From positions 62,001 through 126,000 of the forward strand of contig JBDRHZ010000012.1 of NCBI GenBank assembly GCA_043816305.1: DNA of 64,000 nucleotides, written 5' to 3'. The notes under the pieces were generated by a model that saw nothing but the letters and a program-made list of their open reading frames with translations, made no database searches and was not told the origin of the DNA. Every line of letters starts with the position of its first letter. Position 1 is the stretch's first letter. This DNA comes from JAHIVN01 sp018816645. GTDB lineage: Bacteria > Patescibacteriota > Dojkabacteria > JAHIVN01. Shown here piece by piece: positions 8,325 to 15,672 of this stretch. The position numbers were made by a program, and so were the translations under genes.

Positions 8325-9140
8325 TTATTCCTTTCTAAGTATTAGGCAATAATGATGAATAATGTTACTTACCCAAGCATGAGGATATCCATATGGTGCT
8401 AACCCCACTTTGTCTTGAGCCCAAATTTTTTCATCTTTCAATACATAAAGTGTTCCTAACCTTTTAGCTAAATCCCAAGCCAATGGATATAATTTTCCCT
8501 CTTTCTTAACATTTTTGATAATTACCGTGATATAACCCTTTGGCTTCAAAATCTTGTAAATTTGCTCATATATTTTATACAGTTCATCGAGGAACTGTTC
8601 ATAATCATCAATATTTCCCAAATCTTTTTCATCTTTTGAATATTTTACATCTAGATCATCTTTTTCTCTTTTATTCTTAAAGTCTTTAGTACTCCTGTTT
8701 AATACATTCCAGTAAGGTGGTGATGATATACAGTAGTCAATTGTTGGTAAATCCAACTCATTAATATTCATTGAATTTCCCACTATTATTTTTTGGGTTG
8801 TTCTCTTTTTTGCTATTTCTGTATATTTGGGGTTAAGCTCGATTCCAATTCCTTTTCTGTTAGTTCTATCGCAAGCGACTAAAGTACTCCCAATACCTAC
8901 AAAAGGATCAAGAACAACTTGACCTTCTTTTGTAAAGAACTTTACAAAGCTTTCAATCATGGTTGAAGAATAAGTAGCTGGATGTTCTTTTGATTTACCA
9001 TTTGTCAGATCCCTCTCTTCTTTCAAGTCTTTCGGAAGGGCATTAAAAATAAAAAAACTACTCAAAAACTTTACCCATTCAGTTCCATTCAAATCGTTAA
9101 GAGTATTAACCATTTTTCTTTTTTTTGTAATTTTGTCCAT
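8325..9140 (-). CDS. DNA methyltransferase (N4-cytosine or N6-adenine)
   Basis: This 271-residue amino-methyltransferase has the AdoMet-binding motif DPFVGIG (78-84), the following IELNP strand (100-104) and the catalytic SPPYW (140-144). SPPYW is more common in N4-cytosine than in N6-adenine enzymes, but it does not decide the matter. This is the last gene of a tight five-gene operon, 4 bp behind 9145-10188. With the other methyltransferase (11274-12878) it would protect the two strands of an asymmetric recognition site. The start could also be the Met at residue 10. Confidence 0.85.
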   Translation of the reverse strand: MDKITKKRKMVNTLNDLNGTEWVKFLSSFFIFNALPKDLKEERDLTNGKSKEHPATYSSTMIESFVKFFTKEGQVVLDPFVGIGSTLVACDRTNRKGIGIELNPKYTEIAKKRTTQKIIVGNSMNINELDLPTIDYCISSPPYWNVLNRSTKDFKNKREKDDLDVKYSKDEKDLGNIDDYEQFLDELYKIYEQIYKILKPKGYITVIIKNVKKEGKLYPLAWDLAKRLGTLYVLKDEKIWAQDKVGLAPYGYPHAWVSNIIHHYCLILRKE

Positions 9141-9144
9141 ATAA

Positions 9145-10188
9145 TTATATTTTTATAGATATTGAATTATTTAATAAACCCTCTTCAATTATTTTTACTG
9201 CATAATCCCTTTTAGACCTTTCAACATTTAAATCAATATTTTTGTAAGTTGTTCGTAATTCTTTCTCAAATGAAGGGTTAAGACCAACCAATTCATCTAC
9301 AGTAATAATATTCCAACTTTTATCTGAGACTAGTATTTTCCACTCTTTATCATGATTCCGTGAATTATTTATCCTATTAAATTCTTCTCGTTCCAAGAAT
9401 GGAAATAAATAAAGAAACTTCTCCTTTTGTAAATCAATATTAGATTTTAATAGTAAATATTTTGATACCAAAGCCTCTCCAACAACTATATGTCCCATTC
9501 TAAAACTTGAATCTGTGAAATTCTTATACCTTGGCCCTCTTATTTTGACCCATCCATATTTTGTTTTTATTAAATCTCTTGATTCTAAATATAATTTCCA
9601 GTCTCCATTATAAGGGGGTGCAAGAAAAAAGCGGTTAAATGTTTTAAGCATTTTATTTTCTATCTGCTTGATAATCTCTTTTAGGTCAGTGGTATTTTCA
9701 TAACATTTGACAAGTTTCTTTATGTCAGATAATTCATCCGTTATCAGGTATCTAATGCAAGGATCTTGACTATGTTCCTCAGACGCGCTTAATGCAGCAG
9801 CCATTAAATCATGTCTAATTTCATGTTGGCCTTTTTTTAAATAGTAGATTGATAGAATATTATTAAGTAAGGCACCGTAGGCATGGTGAAACCTTTGTAG
9901 TTGAGCGTTACCCCAGGATCTGGTATTTAAACAATGTGACCCTTCTATTACAATTTTTGGAGAAGAATTAACAATTTGTTGAGTAAAAGGATCAAACCAT
10001 TCCTCATCAGCGAACCATGCAAAATCATTTGAACCATAAACAACTCCATTGATTCCAAAGCTGAGTCCACCTTCAGCCCAAATATCTTGATCATGATTGC
10101 TGCTACCAATATATACACGACGCTTGAGGGTATCAGTATTCCCTATACTTGAGAGCTCTCTTTTTATAATATCATCGGTTTTTGACAT
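9145..10188 (-). CDS. Unrecognised restriction-modification operon protein
   Basis: This 347-residue soluble protein lies between the putative endonuclease and a methyltransferase, overlapping the former by 17 bp. I do not recognise its family. The N-terminal third is rich in aromatic and Gly/Ser residues. It contains a block around 80-105 (IVIEGSHCLN, then WGNAQLQRFHHAYG) that looks conserved and could hold a nuclease centre with an acidic residue on a strand. A second endonuclease subunit, as in enzymes that cut asymmetric sites with two subunits, is the most natural guess from the two-methyltransferase context. That is inference. Confidence 0.6.
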   Translation of the reverse strand: MSKTDDIIKRELSSIGNTDTLKRRVYIGSSNHDQDIWAEGGLSFGINGVVYGSNDFAWFADEEWFDPFTQQIVNSSPKIVIEGSHCLNTRSWGNAQLQRFHHAYGALLNNILSIYYLKKGQHEIRHDLMAAALSASEEHSQDPCIRYLITDELSDIKKLVKCYENTTDLKEIIKQIENKMLKTFNRFFLAPPYNGDWKLYLESRDLIKTKYGWVKIRGPRYKNFTDSSFRMGHIVVGEALVSKYLLLKSNIDLQKEKFLYLFPFLEREEFNRINNSRNHDKEWKILVSDKSWNIITVDELVGLNPSFEKELRTTYKNIDLNVERSKRDYAVKIIEEGLLNNSISIKI

Positions 10189-11284
10189 AGTGTAAAATGT
10201 AATTAATTAATCCATCGTAATTAATATCTTTTAAATAATTTATTAAACCGATGCTATCTAATGGGAATTTCAATTCTTTTGACATTTTTTCTAAACTATC
10301 TGTTGATAAATTTGCTAAAAGATAAAATTTAATATAAGTATCTAACCATTTATTATATCTTGATTCCTTAGCATAATCTGTTATTTGAGTCGAATTCTTA
10401 TCGATAATCGTCATATCACCTTCTGCATTAAATGTGATTAGTCCTGAATATGAACTTGCGTCCTTTTTGAAAGGAATCACTTCGAAAGCTTTATGAAAGA
10501 TCTGTTTCGATATATATTTTTCAATCTGAGGTGCTGAGGATTGTAGTGTTTTAACTTCAAATACAGCATTTTTCCAATCTTGAAATGATTTTGTATTATT
10601 TTTGACTTTATCTAAACCGAACGTTGTTATTGTCATTAATTCGATTAATGAATATCCTCTAAAACCTACCCCATACTTTGTTAAAGCATTAGATAATTCA
10701 TCAACTCTATATATTGATGCATCTGGGGTACCGACTCCATAATAGAAGGGTATCTGTGTATCTGTAAAAAACCCGAATTTTGAAAAATAACTAGAGATAA
10801 TAAATTCAAAGAACGATTCGAATTCGGATACCTTTGTTAATCCCTTCCTAATTGGAATTATTATGTAGTCATTAGGATTATAATTATTTTGGATCAACTC
10901 CTTGCTTATTTCTTTTAACCTCTCAAGGAACAAGCTATATTTTTCATATTCAATCGGTAATAAGTATTTATAACCCTTAAGGATATATGGTTTTTCGAGT
11001 ACATTTATTCTTGGTGTACATGAAAACGACAGATCAGAAATTGACATCAACCCTTCTTGAATATTGTATTCCTCTGCTTGATTAAATATTCTATAATAAT
11101 CCCTTTTAAGAAAAAAACGACACTCAGGTTCAGAAATATCTAAGTATCCATGAGCAGATAAAACGGCATATAAAAATGCTTCCCTCGGACTCAATTCAAT
11201 AGTATCTCCGACACAAGGGTTTTTTACTCGTTTTAAACCAAGAGATTTCGTTAATGTATTTAAAACAAAAGATTTATTTATCAT
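10172..11284 (-). CDS. Putative type II restriction endonuclease (PD-(D/E)xK)
   Basis: This 370-residue protein has a plausible PD-(D/E)xK core: GTPDASIY with P187-D188, then AVFEVKT with E243-V-K245 about 55 residues later. This spacing is longer than usual but has a helical insert between. The gene overlaps the upstream methyltransferase by 11 bp and the downstream gene by 17 bp, so translation is probably coupled. The position directly behind a methyltransferase and a C protein fits a type II endonuclease whose expression is delayed until methylation has begun. Sequence specificity cannot be predicted. Confidence 0.7.
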   Translation of the reverse strand: MINKSFVLNTLTKSLGLKRVKNPCVGDTIELSPREAFLYAVLSAHGYLDISEPECRFFLKRDYYRIFNQAEEYNIQEGLMSISDLSFSCTPRINVLEKPYILKGYKYLLPIEYEKYSLFLERLKEISKELIQNNYNPNDYIIIPIRKGLTKVSEFESFFEFIISSYFSKFGFFTDTQIPFYYGVGTPDASIYRVDELSNALTKYGVGFRGYSLIELMTITTFGLDKVKNNTKSFQDWKNAVFEVKTLQSSAPQIEKYISKQIFHKAFEVIPFKKDASSYSGLITFNAEGDMTIIDKNSTQITDYAKESRYNKWLDTYIKFYLLANLSTDSLEKMSKELKFPLDSIGLINYLKDINYDGLINYILHYVKNR

Positions 11285-12878
11285 TTAAATTCATTATTCG
11301 GTCAATTAAATATATGCTTATATTCTTTAAACTCTCATAATCATCTGTTTTGAAAACGTAATCTATAGCTTTTTCCAAAACTTCATCATAAATATTTGTG
11401 ATATTTAATGTACTTCCATGAGCTTTGTATTTATCAATTATTCCATCGATTTCTGATAAATTGAATCCTAAGGATAATTGGCTATTATTCATTTTGATAC
11501 TTTTTTTAAACAACATGTATAGGTCAGTTTTCGGTGATCTTTTTGACCAATTTTTATTAAAAGAATTTCCTAGTGGATCGTGAATATTTAAACCACAAAA
11601 TGAAAAACCAGCACCCTTAATCGCTCTTATTATTGCACTCCATACTTTAAAATCCTTATTGTGAAATGTTACCATCAAAAATTTCTCATTTTTTAATACT
11701 CGAAACGTTTCAGAAAAAACTTGAGATAATAAATCTTCATAATTTTTAATATTTTTTTTCTTCGATCTGTTAATGATTATTTCATCATCATGTTTATACT
11801 CATTCTTAAACCAAAAATTCCAAACCATACTCAATTCGTCGTATTGGATACTATCTCCGTATGGTGGGTCGGTAAAAATGAAGTCTATTGAATCGTTTTT
11901 AATAATATTAGAAACATCTGTTGATGATTGATTAAATATCTCACAACTGTAGTCAGAATTTTTTATTCTTTCATTGGCAATTTTTTTCCCTTCTAATAGG
12001 TTTTCTACTCTCTGTGCAAACCTAAACCAAACGTTCTCCTCAATCCAGTCATCAGGAACCCAATAATTGTTTACTGAAAGAGGACGGACATTTGCACCTT
12101 TTAGTTTACTTGCATGAAGTAAAGTATCAGAGAAAGATAGCAGAAGAAGTTCTTTAACATTATTATCTTTAATATCTTGTATAACACTTAACAGTGTAGA
12201 TAATGCATGAAGATTTCTGTTCGTAAACAACTTATCAACTGAGGTTATACCTTTATATGTAATTCTATCTTTATCAAATTTTTCAGGAAACTTATTTTGG
12301 GGATACCAATTTGCAATCTTGCTTTTTTCAAGTTTGTGTAAGTTCTGTAAATCTTTCTCAGACAATAAAAGCTTTTTCATTGTTTTTCTCTTTCCACAAT
12401 TTGGACAATATGCTTTTGCAGAAATGGATTTAAACTTTGGGCCTCTTTCGAAATATTCGCCTAAATAATTTGATCCACAGAATTCACATTTTTTAGATAA
12501 TATATAGAGCTTATTTAGTTTGTTTTTTAATTTCACAGATATTTTCTCAAACTCAATTTCGATCTCTTCTGTAATATTATGGTTCAAAATAGTCATACGA
12601 CTTACAAATGTAGACACTGGGTTTAAATCAATTAGAATAGAATTTCTATCTAGAACAAGAGATTCAACACCGGTAACACCACTTCCAGAAAATGGATCAA
12701 AAACGACATCTCCTTTATTTGTAAATTCTTTTATATATGAATTTACATAATACCAAGGTTTTCTTGCCCAATATTTATGTATTTTATACATTTTTATAAT
12801 TTTATCTTGCTTAGGAACAACAATGCTGTCCCTAATTTTGTTTAGTCTTTCTTTAGTATCAACCATATTTTTCATCAA
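11274..12878 (-). CDS. DNA methyltransferase with zinc-finger insert
   Basis: This 534-residue amino-methyltransferase has AdoMet motif DPFSGSG (61-67), the LIDLNP strand (82-87) and catalytic TDPPYGD (336-342), which favours N6-adenine. Between them sits a target-recognition insert with four cysteines (C131, C134, C158, C161) spaced as a zinc ribbon. The first 20 bp overlap the end of the control-protein gene, so the two are likely translated together. It is the first modification gene of the operon and is expected to act before the endonuclease. Confidence 0.85.
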   Translation of the reverse strand: MMKNMVDTKERLNKIRDSIVVPKQDKIIKMYKIHKYWARKPWYYVNSYIKEFTNKGDVVFDPFSGSGVTGVESLVLDRNSILIDLNPVSTFVSRMTILNHNITEEIEIEFEKISVKLKNKLNKLYILSKKCEFCGSNYLGEYFERGPKFKSISAKAYCPNCGKRKTMKKLLLSEKDLQNLHKLEKSKIANWYPQNKFPEKFDKDRITYKGITSVDKLFTNRNLHALSTLLSVIQDIKDNNVKELLLLSFSDTLLHASKLKGANVRPLSVNNYWVPDDWIEENVWFRFAQRVENLLEGKKIANERIKNSDYSCEIFNQSSTDVSNIIKNDSIDFIFTDPPYGDSIQYDELSMVWNFWFKNEYKHDDEIIINRSKKKNIKNYEDLLSQVFSETFRVLKNEKFLMVTFHNKDFKVWSAIIRAIKGAGFSFCGLNIHDPLGNSFNKNWSKRSPKTDLYMLFKKSIKMNNSQLSLGFNLSEIDGIIDKYKAHGSTLNITNIYDEVLEKAIDYVFKTDDYESLKNISIYLIDRIMNLNDK

Positions 12879-13074
12879 TTAATTCGTCTAAAGAGATGTT
12901 TAAAGCCTTAGCAATTTTATAAATGGTTTTTATTGTAGGATTTTTCACTTGCCCATTTTCAATCTTCATAAGTGTAGCATAAGGAATATTTGCTTTTCGA
13001 GCTAACTCTTCTTGAGTTAAATCCTTATCATTTCGTAGCTTTTTTATCTTTTCTCCAAGAGATATTTGATTCAT
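12859..13074 (-). CDS. Controller (C) protein of the restriction-modification system
   Basis: This is a 71-residue XRE-family helix-turn-helix protein (TQEELARKANIPYATLMKIENG), the size and type of C proteins that time restriction gene expression. It is the first gene of the operon. Upstream, GTAATAT is repeated directly at 13093-13099 and 13107-13113, a possible binding site. TATAAG nine bases before the ATG may be the -10, leaving a leader of a few bases at most. Confidence 0.8.
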   Translation of the reverse strand: MNQISLGEKIKKLRNDKDLTQEELARKANIPYATLMKIENGQVKNPTIKTIYKIAKALNISLDELIDEKYG

Positions 13075-13196
13075 TTAGTTATTCTTATACAAGTAATATT
13101 CGGTTGGTAATATCATACCGCATAACTCTATAAAAGGAAACCAAAAGCCTTATTCTTTATCAAACTTTCTTATGGCGTATGAATAAAGAAAGTTTG

Positions 13197-13227
13197 TTAA
13201 AAAGGCGGAAGCTTTTGACCTCCGCCT
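13197..13227 (-). terminator. Rho-independent terminator of the transfer operon
   Basis: An 8-bp stem, AAGGCGGA/TCCGCCTT (13201-13208 with 13220-13227), is followed on the minus strand by a run of T. It begins 8 bp behind the DUF2958 stop. A second stem with 11-bp arms (13161-13171 with 13186-13196) follows at once. Together they separate the transfer operon from the restriction-modification operon. Confidence 0.7.
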
Positions 13228-13235
13228 TAATGCTT

Positions 13236-13529
13236 TCAGTTCATCAATTCTTTCAATGTTTTAGGTTTGAAATACATATCTCTTTCAATTGGTAATCCTA
13301 AAGCACCTTTTACACTTAGAAGCTCAGAAAGTGAGAAGTAGCCTAGCTCTTTTTCAAAGCCATCTACCAGACCAAAAAAGGTATCTTCTCCGTCAAACTC
13401 AGTAGCGTACCAAGTCCAGTTACTATCAGGAGTAAAAAACTTAACAACTGCAACCGCTTCAAGCCCTTTATCTTCCTGTGAGTAAAGTTTGGGCAACTTC
13501 TCCAGAATTTCTTTTGTAATCAATTTCAT
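13236..13529 (-). CDS. DUF2958 family protein
   Basis: This 97-residue protein has the typical DUF2958 layout: MKLITKEILEKLPKLYSQ at the start, a VKFFTPDSNWTWYATEFD block, then FFGLVDGFEKELGYFSL and a C-terminal PIERD. The family is frequent on conjugative plasmids and integrative elements, but its function is not established to my knowledge. It is the last gene before the operon terminator and is separated from the next upstream genes by a structured 400-bp region, so it may have its own promoter. Confidence 0.8.
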   Translation of the reverse strand: MKLITKEILEKLPKLYSQEDKGLEAVAVVKFFTPDSNWTWYATEFDGEDTFFGLVDGFEKELGYFSLSELLSVKGALGLPIERDMYFKPKTLKELMN

Positions 13530-13559
13530 TTTTTTTATGTAATAACTTAAATGTTTTGT

Positions 13560-13930
13560 TCCTTAACTGTCTGCCTCGTTAGCTCAGCTCAACGGTTTGT
13601 AGTTTTCAGATAAGGCTATTCAATTGTTAAAGAGCTATTTTCTTTCAAGTCAGGAATGTTTTCCCTTTCTAAGAGGAAAAAAGCGAGCCAAAACGACCGT
13701 AGGGAGTGACGGCAGTATAAAAAGACTGATTTGACAAGGAGGAATTTGAGTGTAGCGAAAAGCAAATCCTTGCAAACCCAAAGGGTAGCAAGCGTATGCT
13801 ATAGCAGAAGCGAAGCTATCAAAGGATTTTTATGCTAGACTTTTACCAGAAAGGGAAAATAATAATGTGTTTGTTGCGAAGCAAGCAACTTCAATTATGT
13901 TGAGGGAAAGCGGGGATTACTTTCCCTCTC
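13560..13930. ncRNA. Structured non-coding region, candidate RNA or transfer/replication site
   Basis: No ORF fills this stretch. It holds a 12-bp long-range pairing (TTTTCCCTTTCT near 13660-13671 with its complement at 13848-13859) that encloses about 175 nt. Inside are short hairpins, for example a CAAGGA...TCCTTG stem with an internal bulge (about 13735-13772) and an ATAGC/GCTAT stem (about 13800-13820). A GTTGC/GCAAC stem (about 13873-13889) and a perfect 9-bp stem GAGGGAAAG/CTTTCCCTC (13902-13928) lie outside it. The strand is not determined. The structure could be an RNA, an origin or a DNA site. Confidence 0.4.
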
Positions 13931-13934
13931 CAAT

Positions 13935-14051
13935 TTAGACCTCAGAAAAAAGAACGTTTATGAGGTCATTTAAAATCTCGATTTTATCGAGAAGTTTGTG
14001 CATTTGAGCTTCGATTTCTGTTCTTAGAAGCTCTTTTGCTTGATACTCCAT
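13935..14051 (-). CDS. Small coiled-coil-like protein
   Basis: This 38-residue ORF is a single amphipathic, coiled-coil-like helix. A full Shine-Dalgarno sequence, TAAGGAGG, lies five bases before the ATG, one of the strongest in the window and the main reason to call it. It sits between the sortase gene and the structured region, on the operon strand. Its function is unknown; small helical peptides of this kind may act as regulators or entry-exclusion factors, but nothing in the sequence shows it. Confidence 0.5.
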   Translation of the reverse strand: MEYQAKELLRTEIEAQMHKLLDKIEILNDLINVLFSEV

Positions 14052-14125
14052 ATTTCCTCCTTAACAATTTAGATACATCCTAATTGTAGCGACCAAAGAT
14101 TAAATAATCCTTAAATTATTATGAA

Positions 14126-14674
14126 TTATTTCTTAATTTCTACCTTATCGAGTAAAACAAAATATCGTAGTCTCGATAACATGAATTTACAGGTATAAAG
14201 AATTGTTTTATTGTTAAAATCGGGATTATTTTTATCCTCTGTTATTTCATCAATTTGAAATTTATATTTTTCTCCATTCCAAATAATATAAACATTATCT
14301 CCTTTATTTAGCTTATCAACATGATAAAGTGTCTGCTTCATTTTTTGATCAGGCGACAATGTTGACCAGCCGAAACGATGGATTGCAATCAAATCAGGAT
14401 TATTGCTTTCATCTAGTCTTTGAATCCACCCTCCATTATCAAGATATTTCCGATCAGTACCTATCTCCATATCAACTCCGATAGAAGGGATAATCAGCCT
14501 GTTTTGCGATAAATCCTCTTGTTCCTCAATTGCCCTGATGATTTTCGCTGTATCAGGTTTATCTAATCTGTATTCAATCTCAGGCGAAAATACATGATAC
14601 AGGACATATAAACCTGCAAGAATAGAAATTAATCCTATGATAAGGCTAATTTGTTTAATAATTGTTTTGACCAT
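14126..14674 (-). CDS. Sortase
   Basis: This 182-residue membrane-anchored transpeptidase has an N-terminal transmembrane segment (about 7-28) followed by the sortase beta-barrel, beginning RLIIPSIGVDMEI. The catalytic set is visible: His in AIHRF (H99), Cys in LYTCKF (C162) and Arg in SRLRYF (R168 or R170). Sortases cut LPxTG-like signals and join surface proteins to the cell envelope. The only visible substrate in the element is the adhesin at 26179-30333, which ends with an IAQTG signal, a hydrophobic helix and a basic tail. The start overlaps the end of 14635-15534 by 40 bp. Confidence 0.85.
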   Translation of the reverse strand: MVKTIIKQISLIIGLISILAGLYVLYHVFSPEIEYRLDKPDTAKIIRAIEEQEDLSQNRLIIPSIGVDMEIGTDRKYLDNGGWIQRLDESNNPDLIAIHRFGWSTLSPDQKMKQTLYHVDKLNKGDNVYIIWNGEKYKFQIDEITEDKNNPDFNNKTILYTCKFMLSRLRYFVLLDKVEIKK

Positions 14675-15534
14675 TTCTCGTTTATATGAGCAAAAATAAT
14701 CTCAATTCGTAAAAACTCTCTAATTTTGTCGGATGAAATACTCTTTAAGTTATCGGATATGCCTATTCCTTTTAGAATAACGTGCTTAGATTTAGCAAGG
14801 TGGGGTCTATCCTTGAGTGCTTTATTCAGTTCTACTTCATCTTTTTCCAAAAGATTATTGATTTGTTCATCCGATCTATTCGTAAGAAAGAGTATTGATG
14901 GGAAAACCGTGAACCTTTTTGACCAGTCGCCATAAACAAAGTATTCAAAATACCTCATGAACTTCCTTGTAAGCTGTTCCTTGTCCATATTTCCGGTGTC
15001 ATATTCAAGGAAATACCCTAAAACAGCTTCATCTTTCTGCATTTTGAAATACGAATCCGGTGAAAAGTTGCGTTTGATTGTCTTACCTGTTCTTGTTGAT
15101 TTAAATGAATAGTGATACAAGGCTTTTTGATCCCCATGCCATTCAAGAAGATTAAATTCCGGGTAACTAGCCAATTCACACAAAAACTGCTCATACAGCT
15201 CAGCTATCTTTACGGTATGTTCCAGCATTGCAAACTGCACCTTCACGCCATTGTTTGGAATACCAAATTCTTTCGGATTTACACCTCTTGCACTCGCTAA
15301 AATGTCTACACCAAGCTTTGTCAAATAAATGACCTTCCAGTTATTGCCATAATAAAAACATTTAATAAAACCCCTCTGCTCAAGTCTATTAACAATCCTG
15401 CTAATATTCTGTCTGAACGCATACAATTTCTCTTTTTTCGCAATCTTAACTAAAACCTTTAAAGGTAAATACCTAAATGAATTCACTATATCCAGTATCT
15501 CTATTTGATTGTAAGTTATTCTTATATTCTTCAT
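14635..15534 (-). CDS. Replic_Relax-type winged-helix protein
   Basis: This 299-residue protein has an N-terminal winged helix (1-85) with a basic recognition region, followed by a domain with SPDSYFKM (P159-D160) and FLEYDTGN (E177, D179), then K191 and RY. These blocks match the replication-relaxation family found on plasmids and integrative elements of monoderm bacteria. The acidic residues and lysine resemble a PD-(D/E)xK centre. No classical relaxase is seen in this element, so this is the best candidate for the DNA-processing protein. The hairpin-rich segment just upstream (15535-15672) could be its target. Confidence 0.65.
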   Translation of the reverse strand: MKNIRITYNQIEILDIVNSFRYLPLKVLVKIAKKEKLYAFRQNISRIVNRLEQRGFIKCFYYGNNWKVIYLTKLGVDILASARGVNPKEFGIPNNGVKVQFAMLEHTVKIAELYEQFLCELASYPEFNLLEWHGDQKALYHYSFKSTRTGKTIKRNFSPDSYFKMQKDEAVLGYFLEYDTGNMDKEQLTRKFMRYFEYFVYGDWSKRFTVFPSILFLTNRSDEQINNLLEKDEVELNKALKDRPHLAKSKHVILKGIGISDNLKSISSDKIREFLRIEIIFAHINEKWSKQLLNKLALS

Positions 15535-15672
15535 ATATTCTATTATTCTATACTCTCTTACTGTTCCGCCCGCCGATTCAATCCATCGGATTAGATTAAC
15601 AAGTTACACACACAGTTAATCGTAGTCGAGGGAGTGATTGGGTGGAGTCCGAAGGAGTCCACCCAATCACTC
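15535..15672. other. Hairpin cluster, candidate origin of transfer
   Basis: Three inverted repeats stand in 140 bp: CCGAT/ATCGG, a 7-bp GATTAAC/GTTAATC pair, and a 41-nt hairpin (15632-15672) with 15-bp perfect arms and an inner 3-bp stem. The last overlaps the stop codon of the coupling-protein gene. The location between the VirD4-like and Replic_Relax genes is where transfer origins usually sit. A transcription attenuator is the alternative. Confidence 0.4.

Noticed and set aside
13571..13600. Possible tRNA start (GTTAGCTCAG-like D-arm)
   Set aside because: No anticodon arm, T-arm or acceptor partner follows in the expected distance.
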